The notes beneath the pieces were generated by a model. That model was not told the origin of the DNA. It saw nothing but the letters and a program-made list of their open reading frames with translations, and did not search any database. Both the position numbers and the translations under genes were made by a program. A DNA stretch of 55,628 nucleotides from an uncultured SAR324 cluster bacterium (GTDB lineage Bacteria > SAR324 > NAC60-12). The stretch covers positions 1 through 55,628 of the forward strand of contig CABXOR010000004.1 of NCBI GenBank assembly GCA_902513935.1, given 5' to 3'. Shown one piece after another: positions 25,003 through 32,864 of this stretch (position 1 is its first letter; each line of letters begins with the position of its first letter).

Positions 25003-27471
25003 CTAGCCCCGCATGATCTCACCTTTGGGATCAAAAAGCGGTTCTGTCTGCAAAGTAGCCGGATAGCGTTCTCCAAGAATTTCCACAAACCAGCCTTGTT
25101 TTTCGTTAGCAATTTCCTTCGGCACATAACCCATGGCTACTGAAACTCCTGAATTGTGAGCAAAGCCTCCGGATGTTACCCAGCCTTTGACCTCGTTTCT
25201 GAACCAAATCGGTTCATCGCCAATCACATCAGCATCTTTCGCTTCGACAACAAAGGCGCATAAACGCAAAATTCCGCCGTCCAATTTTTCCTGAATGGCA
25301 GCGGCTTTGCCGATAAAGTCTGCATCTTTATTCAGAGCTGCAAAGGGGCTTAAACCGGCTTCAAGCGGTCCATAAAGCGGACGAAATTCTGTGGCCCATG
25401 AACCATAGTTTTTTTCCAAACGCAAAGCATTCAGTGCCCGAAGACCGAATAAACGGATGCCGAATTCTTCGCCTTCCCGGAGTAACAGTTCCAGCACATA
25501 TTGTAGAACATCTGCTTCCATCCACAATTCAAAACCCAAATCTCCGGTGTAACTCACACGCCCCACTAAACAGGAAACCATCCCGATATTCATTTCATGG
25601 ATGTCCATAAAAGGAAAGGCTTCTCTGGAAACATCTTCATCCGTAATTTTGGCAAGCAATTCACGGGACTTTGCCCCGGCAATCGATAGTCCGAGAATGT
25701 CAGCTCTGTGCGGAATAACCTTCAAATTTGCGTATTCCGGAAGATGTTGTTCAAACCATCGTAAATGATATTCCTCCGCAATTCCGGAACCAGCAATAAA
25801 AAATTCGTCATCGTCAAGATTCGCCAAAGTAAAATCACCAATCAATTTTCCGTTTTCGTTGAGCATTGGTGCCAGAGTCATGCGGCCGGGTTTTGGAATT
25901 CTGCAAGCCAGAATTTGATCCAGCCAATCAGGGGCTCCGGAACCAACTACGGTATATTTAGCAAATCCGGAAATCTCCAGTACACCGACCCCTTCACGCA
26001 CTGCTCGAACTTCCTCAGCAACGTGTTCAAAATCGGTGGAACGCCGCCATGAAAATTTGTCAGTTATGCCTTTTGGGGCAAACCAGAGAGGAACTTCCAA
26101 ACCAAACGAACTCCCCATTTGCGCTCCTTCGGATAGCATTTTGTCATAAACCGGAGTTGTCCGGAGTGGTCGTCCGGCGGGCAGTTCTTCGTTCGGAAAA
26201 CGAATCGAAAAGCGGCGGGAATAGTTTTCCTGCACTTTGGTATTGGTGTAGGAAAGCGTGGCCCAATCTCCAAAACGGCTGACATCCATGCCCCAAACAT
26301 CAAAACCGGGATCACCATCAATCATCCAATTTGCAAGAGCTAAACCGACTCCGCCGCCTTGACTGAATCCTGCCATCACCGCACAGGCACACCAAAATCC
26401 CGGAAGTCCCCGAACCGGCCCGATCAGTGGATTACCATCCGGCGCAAAAGTGAAGGGCCCATTGATTACTTTTTTAATTCCGGCATTCTCTAAAGCAGGA
26501 AAATGCTCAAAACCAACTTCCAGAGAAGGAGCAATCCGCTCTAAATCCGGAGGCAATAAGTCCTGTCCGAAGTCCCACGGAGTTACTTTGGGCGACCATG
26601 GTTTGCAGGCTTTTTCATAAGTTCCCATCAGCATTCCTTGTTGCTCTTGACGCAAATAAATTTCGCCATCAAAATCGATTATCGCCGGAAGTTCCAGTTC
26701 ATTTTCCTGATTAAAGGCCATCACTTCCGTCATATCCTCAGTCAAAAAATACATGTGTTCCATCGCCAAAACCGGCAACTCCAAACCAACCATACGCCCG
26801 ACTTCGCGCGACCAAAGTCCTCCGGCATTAACAACATGTTCGGCGTGGATTTCCCCAACCCGAACCGGACGTTCCGGTTCTCTGGAATCTCCATTTTCAA
26901 AAATAACCCGCCAACCGCCTGTTGGATGGATTTGAAGATCGGTAACTCGAACATTTTGATAAAATTCACCACCCTGTATTTTTGCGGCTTTGGCATAAGC
27001 CCAAGTTGTTCCGTAAGGGTCTAAGTGGCCTTCAATTGAATCGTGTAAGGCTCCCACAAAATGCTCCGGATTGATGAGCGGCATGATTTTCTGTGCTTCT
27101 TTGGGACTGATTATTTCAGTCTCCAAACCGAGGTAACGTCCTCTCGCGTGAATGCTTTTGAGCCAATCAAAGCGTTCCTTGGTCGCAGCCAACATAATTC
27201 CGCCCGTCACATGTTTCCCGATATCTTGTCCGGATATTTCTTGAATTTCCTGATACAAATCAATCGTATATTGTTGCAGTTTTGCAACATTCGGGTCACT
27301 GTTTATGGTGTGCATTCCGCCTGCGGCGTGCCATGTGGAGCCGGATGTCAATTCTGAGCGTTCCAACAAAACTGCATCTTTCCAGCCTAACTTAGTCAAG
27401 TGATATAAAACACTGCATCCGACCACGCCGCCGCCTATGACAACTACTTGTGTGTGAGATTTCATTAACAT
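25003..27471 (-). CDS. FAD-dependent dimethylglycine/sarcosine dehydrogenase-like protein with GcvT domain, copy 2
   Basis: About 822 residues from ATG 27471 (ATG 27465, two codons later, is equally possible; no clear Shine-Dalgarno). The FAD motif is VVVIGGGVVGCSVLYHL, followed by the flavin-attachment region TSGSTWHAAGG. The GcvT half has RVSYTGDLGFELWM, LNALRLEKNYGSWATE and GPLEAGLSPF. It oxidises an N-methyl group and passes C1 to tetrahydrofolate. It differs from copy 1 near the flavin (GMHTINSDPN against LIPHFIGS), suggesting another substrate, for example sarcosine against dimethylglycine. First gene of the run leading to folD and the Rieske oxygenase. Confidence 0.9.
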   Translation of the reverse strand: MLMKSHTQVVVIGGGVVGCSVLYHLTKLGWKDAVLLERSELTSGSTWHAAGGMHTINSDPNVAKLQQYTIDLYQEIQEISGQDIGKHVTGGIMLAATKERFDWLKSIHARGRYLGLETEIISPKEAQKIMPLINPEHFVGALHDSIEGHLDPYGTTWAYAKAAKIQGGEFYQNVRVTDLQIHPTGGWRVIFENGDSREPERPVRVGEIHAEHVVNAGGLWSREVGRMVGLELPVLAMEHMYFLTEDMTEVMAFNQENELELPAIIDFDGEIYLRQEQQGMLMGTYEKACKPWSPKVTPWDFGQDLLPPDLERIAPSLEVGFEHFPALENAGIKKVINGPFTFAPDGNPLIGPVRGLPGFWCACAVMAGFSQGGGVGLALANWMIDGDPGFDVWGMDVSRFGDWATLSYTNTKVQENYSRRFSIRFPNEELPAGRPLRTTPVYDKMLSEGAQMGSSFGLEVPLWFAPKGITDKFSWRRSTDFEHVAEEVRAVREGVGVLEISGFAKYTVVGSGAPDWLDQILACRIPKPGRMTLAPMLNENGKLIGDFTLANLDDDEFFIAGSGIAEEYHLRWFEQHLPEYANLKVIPHRADILGLSIAGAKSRELLAKITDEDVSREAFPFMDIHEMNIGMVSCLVGRVSYTGDLGFELWMEADVLQYVLELLLREGEEFGIRLFGLRALNALRLEKNYGSWATEFRPLYGPLEAGLSPFAALNKDADFIGKAAAIQEKLDGGILRLCAFVVEAKDADVIGDEPIWFRNEVKGWVTSGGFAHNSGVSVAMGYVPKEIANEKQGWFVEILGERYPATLQTEPLFDPKGEIMRG

Positions 27472-27753
27472 TTTAACATAGTGAATTTGCTGGATTGTGC
27501 TTCCAGAAATATACTTTTGTTTTATCAAAAATAAAAGTATATTATATAAAAATTACTGGTAAGATTTTATATGTAGGCAGTCAATGGTTTGGATTAACTC
27601 AATTTATTTGACACAGTTAACCAAGGAAACTAGGAACAGTTTGTCATTCATATCCTTATATAAACATGTCGTCTGGTTGGTCCTGTGACAAAACAAATGT
27701 GGAATTATATTTTGCAAATAGCACGTGAATAGCCGGTTGTTTCCGTTTTCAGG

Positions 27754-28050
27754 CTATTCTCCTCTGATTGAACAAACAATGAGGACAGTTCGTGGGCTGT
27801 AGATTCCCAGTGAAAGTACTGTGTATGTACTTTGCATGTATGTGCTGTAAATGAGTATCTCATAAACTCTACCCTGGGGGCAGAGGTCATAAACTTCGTA
27901 ATTTTTTTCACCTACTAAACCCCAAAACCAATAATTTTCTTCATGGATTACAGTAGTATTTGAAGGAAATTCTGTAGGATAGCGTACCTGAACTTGGCAT
28001 CCTCCAATGAATAGAGCAAAAATTAAAATCAGACATAAATAACGGAGCAT
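27754..28050 (-). CDS. Bor-family lipoprotein
   Basis: 98 residues from the ATG at 28050 (an upstream TTG at 28092 would bury the signal). The signal peptide LRYLCLILIFALFIGGC ends in a lipobox with the lipid-modified Cys. The remainder follows the Bor/Iss pattern: WFWGLVGEKNYEVYDLCP then LSLGIYSPRTVLIVCS, against phage lambda Bor FFVSGIG...ICGG...LGIYTPLEARVYCS. Bor-type proteins are outer-membrane lipoproteins linked to serum survival in enterics; the role in a marine bacterium is unknown. No phage genes are nearby. Confidence 0.7.
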   Translation of the reverse strand: MLRYLCLILIFALFIGGCQVQVRYPTEFPSNTTVIHEENYWFWGLVGEKNYEVYDLCPQGRVYEILIYSTYMQSTYTVLSLGIYSPRTVLIVCSIRGE

Positions 28051-28103
28051 AGTACTAATTTTGGAAAAATATTGTCTTGCCTTGCGTTTCAAAAATTTCG
28101 AAT

Positions 28104-28583
28104 TTACAATCTTAGTTTAGACTTTGAAAAAGTGTAATCCAGTAAATTTTTACCAGAATAAAGAAATTTAGCTGAAAAGCATCCGGGTTCCAAAATCTTG
28201 GGCGTAAACAGCCGGTCGCCTTCCCATGAGGCAAGTTCAGTCAAGTTGTCTTTGGGAATCCATTCAAGTTGACCCTCCGGACAATCTTCTGTTAGAGTAC
28301 CAGAATAGCAGTTTGAGTAAAAAACAAAAACATGCCACTCATCACCAAAAGGTGAGTCGCCTTGATCAGGAAAAGAAAGTACTGCTTTTAGTTCCGGATC
28401 TTCAATTTTCAGTCCAGTTTCTTCCAGCATTTCTCGGACTGCAGTTTCAAACGGAGCTTCATTAGGTTCAACTTTCCCTCCGGGAGCTAACCAGAGGCCC
28501 TTATGTTCGTCTTCTTTTTCACGATGAATCATCAGAACATGTTCATCATTATTTTCAAGATAAACCAGAACACCTAATTTCAC
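28104..28583 (-). CDS. Nudix hydrolase (MutT/8-oxo-dGTP diphosphatase-like)
   Basis: 159 residues beginning with GTG. The complete Nudix box runs from GGKVEPNEAPFETAVREM through LEETGL (about residues 35-58), with all Glu metal ligands. The opening LVYLENNDEHVLMIHREK and the GLWLAPGG block resemble the MutT/NUDT1 group that cleaves oxidised dGTP. Substrates in this superfamily are hard to tell apart. It stands alone, divergent from fliM, with 19 bases between the two starts. Confidence 0.9.
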   Translation of the reverse strand: MKLGVLVYLENNDEHVLMIHREKEDEHKGLWLAPGGKVEPNEAPFETAVREMLEETGLKIEDPELKAVLSFPDQGDSPFGDEWHVFVFYSNCYSGTLTEDCPEGQLEWIPKDNLTELASWEGDRLFTPKILEPGCFSAKFLYSGKNLLDYTFSKSKLRL

Positions 28584-28602
28584 AACTTTGCTCCAAAAAT
28601 TT

Positions 28603-29628
28603 ATGCCTCAGTCGAAAAAAGAATTAAATGCGATTCTGAAACGTATTTCAGTTGAACAAGACAAACGACTGAACTCGGAAGAAGATGAAAAAACAGTGGT
28701 GTTGCCGTACGAATTGGGTTTTCAGGCCCCAGTTATTCGCGGTCGTATGCCGGGACTGGAAGCAGTTTATGACCGTTTTGCTAGAATTTATGCTCAAACC
28801 TTTTCACATCATGTGAGACGTCCGGTTACTATGACACGGCGTGCTACGGAGTTAGTCAGTTTTCGCGATTATCTTGCTGCCATTTCTACGCCGGCTTCAC
28901 TGACAGTTTTTGGAATGAATCCGCTTCATGGACACGCCTTGTTTGTTTTTGAACATCATCTGGTGTACATACTGATTGATATGCTTTTCGGAGGAAACGG
29001 CTGGTTTGAAAATCCACCTCCAAAACGTGAGCTTACGGGTATCGAAATTAAAATGCTGACCAAAGTCGTCCACAGCGCTCTTGAAGATCTAGGTAAAGCC
29101 TGGAAGAGATTGACTCCGCTGGAACCTTATTTTGACCGCATGGAAGTCAATTCTAAATTTACAGCTATTGTTCCTCCGGATGAGGTTGTGGCAAGTACTA
29201 CTTTCGATGTTGAAATCAACCGTGCCTCTTATACAATGAGCCTTTGTCTGCCTTATTCAATGCTTGATCCAGTACGTACACAACTTGAGGCAGGAAAAAC
29301 AAGCTATGATGAAGAGGTCAATGCAGTTAACGTAAGTCGTCTTGAAGAAAATTTGCTTAATTCAAAAGTTGGTGTAAAGGTTGACCTTGGGGAAGCCCGC
29401 ATGTCCCTTCGGAGTTTTCTAACTTTGAAAGAGGGTGATAGAATTCTCTTAAATCAGGATCAAAATAAACCGCTTAAAGTTCTGGTACAGGACAAGCTGA
29501 AATATTTGGCTACTCAGGGTGCTTACAAAGGGAAAAATGCAGTTCAAATAACCAAACTAATAGAGCCTCTTCCACGCTTTAGTGACTTACTGGATCAACC
29601 AGCAAAAGATACTGCGGAAGATTCATGA
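28603..29628 (+). CDS. fliM: Flagellar motor switch protein FliM
   Basis: 341 residues from ATG 28603. The FliM middle (CheC-like) domain starts at FQAPVIRGRMPGLEAVYDRF, with TFSHHVRRPVTM and FEHHLVYILIDMLFGG. The C-terminal SpoA/FliN-like domain is near VGVKVDLGEARMSLRSFLTL. FliM forms the C-ring and binds CheY-P through an N-terminal LSQxEIDALL peptide; here the N-terminus is QSKKELNAILKRI, only partly like that. No other flagellar gene is in the window, and the IHF-like gene points toward it 13 bases beyond its end. Confident of FliM identity; motility depends on the rest of the genome. Confidence 0.92.
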   Translation: MPQSKKELNAILKRISVEQDKRLNSEEDEKTVVLPYELGFQAPVIRGRMPGLEAVYDRFARIYAQTFSHHVRRPVTMTRRATELVSFRDYLAAISTPASLTVFGMNPLHGHALFVFEHHLVYILIDMLFGGNGWFENPPPKRELTGIEIKMLTKVVHSALEDLGKAWKRLTPLEPYFDRMEVNSKFTAIVPPDEVVASTTFDVEINRASYTMSLCLPYSMLDPVRTQLEAGKTSYDEEVNAVNVSRLEENLLNSKVGVKVDLGEARMSLRSFLTLKEGDRILLNQDQNKPLKVLVQDKLKYLATQGAYKGKNAVQITKLIEPLPRFSDLLDQPAKDTAEDS

Positions 29629-29641
29629 TATATTTAAACTG

Positions 29642-29917
29642 TTAATGGTTGACTCGACTGCGCAAATCTTTGCCTGTCCGGAAAACTGGAAGTTGCTTTG
29701 GTTTGACCTCCACAGTTTCTCCTGTCTTAGGATTCCTTCCCATATAACCTTTATATTTTTTCAATGTAAAAGAACCAAATCCGCGGATTTCTACTTTATC
29801 ACCGGCACTTAGTGCAGCTTTGATACGGTCAAAAAAGATACGAACCATTTTGTCCGTTAATTTTGGATTGTATTCTGTTTTAGCCGCTAACTCTTCTATT
29901 AATTCTGATTTGTTCAT
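29642..29917 (-). CDS. ihfB: HU/IHF-family DNA-binding protein, IHF-beta-like
   Basis: 91 residues, the usual size. The start MNKSELIEELA, the DNA-binding arm GRNPKTGETVEVKPKQLPVF and the end GKDLRSRVN match IHF beta more than HU. GDKVEIRGFGSFTL is the conserved core. It bends DNA in nucleoid organisation, transcription and recombination as an IHF or HU-like dimer. Monocistronic and convergent with fliM. HU-beta is the alternative name. Confidence 0.9.
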   Translation of the reverse strand: MNKSELIEELAAKTEYNPKLTDKMVRIFFDRIKAALSAGDKVEIRGFGSFTLKKYKGYMGRNPKTGETVEVKPKQLPVFRTGKDLRSRVNH

Positions 29918-30051
29918 AACTCATGGTATTTAAGGTTAGTTGATTAAAATCTGAAAACTCTTGGATTTCAATCGGATTCTTCTTTGAAAAAAACTTGTTG
30001 ATGTAAAGTTAGGGCAAAATGAAAAAATATCAAGTGATTTATTAAATTATT

Positions 30052-31818
30052 TTATATTGATTGAATTTGCAGTTCACGACGATAATGGTCAAAGAGGGTT
30101 GATTTAGAAAGCATACCTAAAAATTGATCACCCTCTACTACAGGTAATGACCAGGCTTTAGAGGTTTCAAACTTGTCTAATGCAACACTTATTGGCTCAT
30201 TTAGGCTGATTAAGGGCAGATTACGCATTACTGATCCCATTGTCACTAAATCATAAAGACTTCTGTCAAAAAGGTGAGGACGGATGTCATCAAGAAAAAC
30301 AACTCCCACACATTTATTTTCTTTATTCAGAACAGGAAAATAGTTTCGACGTGCTTTCTTGAATTCCTCAATAAAATTTCTCAAAAGCAGATCTTCACGA
30401 ATAGTTATGAAATCCTTGTCCAAAATATCTACAATATTCAGATGATGCAGCAAGTAACGATCAGTTCCACGCTTGATCAAACTACCCTGTTTAATCAAAT
30501 CCTGAGTATAGACTGAACCGATCTCGAAAAATGAACTTACAACCATTGCACTGCTTGCAGTTAACATCAACGGCAAAATCATTGAATAACCTCGAGTCAC
30601 TTCCATAACTAGGAAAATCCCCGTCAGTGGTCCGTGCATGACACCAGCAACCATTCCAGCCATACCTGCTAGTGCAAAAGCAGCATCTTCAGCAACCCCC
30701 TCCAGTGGGAGTGAATGCATGATCATTCCAAAAGCCAAACCAACACCACTGCCAATCACAAGGCTGGGCGCAAAAACTCCTCCGATGCCACCACTACCGA
30801 GTGTCATCCCGCAGGCAAGAAATTTGAGCAGTACAAAAAGCAGAACAAACGCAAGTTCCGGACGTATTGAATCAGTCAGAAAAACTTGAGTAGCTGAGTA
30901 TCCTTCTGACAACACTTCAGGCATAAAAAACCCTAATGTTCCTACAAACAGCCCACCAATTGCAGCACGTATCCAATGATGAAGAGAGACTTTTGTAAAA
31001 AATTTTTCCCATAACAACAAACTTCGGGCAAACAATATGGAGATAACTCCTGTCAAGGCCCCAAGTACAAAGCAGGCAAGTAACGAGGTGAGTGAAAAGC
31101 CAGCTATTTCCTGAAAGAAAGCAATCTTATTCCCAGTTATCCAACGACTGAGTTCTGTTGCAGAAACAGCTGCAATGATCGTGGGTAAAATAGTTAAATA
31201 CGTCCATTCTCCTATAATTATTTCTAATGAAAAAATAAGACCTGTAAGTGGGGCATTGAAAATTCCCGCAACTGCACCGGCTGCTCCGTAACCAACAAGA
31301 AGTTTTTTGTGACGCTCATTCATGTTTAGCCAGCGTCCCAGTGTTGACCCCAGTGCTGCACCAATACTCACTATTGGACCTTCCAAACCGGTTGAACCTC
31401 CACTACCTACTGTCAGAAAGCTTCCGAAAAATCTCGAGAAAATCATGCGTCTCCTGAGACCTTCTGATCCCATTGCTATGGCTTTTATTACATCTGACAC
31501 TCCATGTCCTGCAGAGTCATGCATGAGAGATCGCACCAAAAACACAGCAATTCCGGCTCCCAGAGCAGGAAAAAATATGACTTGCCAACCTAAGTCTAAG
31601 TCGCTTATGAAGAGTCTTAGAGAATGTACGCTCCAGTTAAGTCCGACAGCAAGAACTCCACAACCCAGACCGATTGCCAATGCTGCAGTCATCATCACCA
31701 CAGCTTCTCTTGCAGAAACAGCCTGGTAACGTGAAAGTAGATCTGTGTCAGATCCAGCCAAACCGCGCGAAAGGAATTTGTTAAGCTTTCTCTGCCAGTG
31801 TTTTCTGAAATTGTTCAA
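30052..31818 (-). CDS. ClC-family chloride channel/transporter with two CBS domains
   Basis: 588 residues: a ClC membrane domain, then a CBS pair (about 450-585; VDILDKDFITIREDLLL and MGSVMRNLPLISLNEP). Selectivity motifs are GSGGSTGLEGPIVS (gating Glu present in GLEGP, near residue 145) and GSGGIGGVFAPSL. The gating Glu means it may be a H+/Cl- exchanger rather than a pure channel. The start is TTG at 31818, overlapping the end of the upstream HTH/PTS gene by 38 bases, so the two are probably translated together. The CBS pair may bind adenine nucleotides to adjust transport. Confidence 0.92.
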   Translation of the reverse strand: MNNFRKHWQRKLNKFLSRGLAGSDTDLLSRYQAVSAREAVVMMTAALAIGLGCGVLAVGLNWSVHSLRLFISDLDLGWQVIFFPALGAGIAVFLVRSLMHDSAGHGVSDVIKAIAMGSEGLRRRMIFSRFFGSFLTVGSGGSTGLEGPIVSIGAALGSTLGRWLNMNERHKKLLVGYGAAGAVAGIFNAPLTGLIFSLEIIIGEWTYLTILPTIIAAVSATELSRWITGNKIAFFQEIAGFSLTSLLACFVLGALTGVISILFARSLLLWEKFFTKVSLHHWIRAAIGGLFVGTLGFFMPEVLSEGYSATQVFLTDSIRPELAFVLLFVLLKFLACGMTLGSGGIGGVFAPSLVIGSGVGLAFGMIMHSLPLEGVAEDAAFALAGMAGMVAGVMHGPLTGIFLVMEVTRGYSMILPLMLTASSAMVVSSFFEIGSVYTQDLIKQGSLIKRGTDRYLLHHLNIVDILDKDFITIREDLLLRNFIEEFKKARRNYFPVLNKENKCVGVVFLDDIRPHLFDRSLYDLVTMGSVMRNLPLISLNEPISVALDKFETSKAWSLPVVEGDQFLGMLSKSTLFDHYRRELQIQSI

Positions 31819-32461
31819 CTAGATTATCTAATGAAGGTGAATTGTTGAGAAAGTCAATCATCTGCGATTGACTTAGAATACGAGCAAGTTGAGAAATAAG
31901 TTGAAGATGGTGAAAAGAATCAACACTCAAAAGTACAAATACAACAAAAACAGGTAAACCGTCCGGTGCCATAAAATCCAATGAGTTTTCCAAAAAAAAT
32001 GTCCCTACCATGGATTTATTTATTTGTTTACCTAGTGGTGTTTTACAATGCGGAATCGCAATCCCGTTACCAATTCCGGTTGAAGAAAGATGTTCCCTTT
32101 GCAAAAGCAATTCGGGTAATGAGTCTCCAATAGGTTGAGGCAAATCCATTTGTACTGAAATTTGCTGAAAAAGTGATTCTATTGAACTTGATGGAACAGC
32201 ATGAAAAACATTTCCTACTTTGAGAGCTTCAATCAGGCGTGACTGAGAAACTTGTTCTTTGCTCTTGTGGGATCTTCTTTTGTGTTCTTCAAGGTGTATG
32301 TGTTTTGAATCAGCCCAGGAAATTAAAGTAGATTGATTAAAGTAATATTTCCCGCGACGAATGATGCAGGGAATATCTCCCTGACGTATCCAACGATAAA
32401 TAGTTGCTTCAGGAACATGCAGCAACTGAACGACATCTGAAACAACCAACCATTTAGACAT
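31781..32461 (-). CDS. HTH (excisionase-type) plus PTS EIIA (PtsN-like) fusion protein
   Basis: 226 residues. Residues 1-55 are a MerR/excisionase-type helix-turn-helix (VVQLLHVPEATIYRWIRQGD). Residues about 75-226 are a fructose/nitrogen-type EIIA domain with the phosphorylatable His in GIAIPHCKTP. Such proteins act as phosphorylation-sensitive regulators rather than sugar importers; no PTS EIIB/EIIC is nearby. Its coding region overlaps the ClC gene start by 38 bases, so it may control ion transport or respond with it. The DNA target is unknown. Confidence 0.88.
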   Translation of the reverse strand: MSKWLVVSDVVQLLHVPEATIYRWIRQGDIPCIIRRGKYYFNQSTLISWADSKHIHLEEHKRRSHKSKEQVSQSRLIEALKVGNVFHAVPSSSIESLFQQISVQMDLPQPIGDSLPELLLQREHLSSTGIGNGIAIPHCKTPLGKQINKSMVGTFFLENSLDFMAPDGLPVFVVFVLLSVDSFHHLQLISQLARILSQSQMIDFLNNSPSLDNLVEQFQKTLAEKA

Positions 32462-32745
32462 ATATGATTGAAAGACAAAAATATTTAATGAAAAAGGGTT
32501 AAAATACTTAGAGTAACCAGTTTAACAGTATTAACTAGCTTTGTGAAGAAGTGGAATCCATATAATTAAATTATTAAGAGTTAAAAATTGGTGCATTATT
32601 TTTAAAAATCAATTACAATTTCCTAACAAAAATTTACTTAGAAAGGAATTCAAACGCAATTAAAAGGTTAAATTAATAAAAAAGACACTATTTCAAATCC
32701 AATGTCTTGATGTTAGCCTAAAAACTTTAGACAAATACTTCTTAT

Positions 32746-32836
32746 GGCTGGGGGTGCGCAATCGAAAATTTCGAACCGTGTCAGATCCTAGCGGAAGCAG
32801 CACTAAGATTTCGTAGATGTGCCGCATTCCTCAGCC
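32746..32836 (+). ncRNA. ffs: Small bacterial SRP RNA (4.5S)
   Basis: About 91 bases with the 4.5S core GTCAGATCCTAGCGGAAGCA. The ends pair as GGCTGGGGGTGCG (5') with CGCATTCCTCAGCC (3'), with a bulged U. The apical stem TCC/GGA is closed by UAGC, a URRC tetraloop, one of the two loop classes (GNRA or URRC) used by SRP RNA. It binds Ffh to deliver membrane proteins. It lies 28 bases ahead of the dnaX start, a common place for ffs, and shows that the longer dnaX frame from 32817 overlaps an RNA gene and is wrong. Confidence 0.88.
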
Positions 32837-32864
32837 TCTCTTCGAAAATATTGGAACTCCTCTC

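Noticed and set aside
32817..32864. Longer N-terminus of DnaX
   Set aside because: The added residues overlap the SRP RNA and are absent from the DnaX family, which begins at MSYVVLARK.
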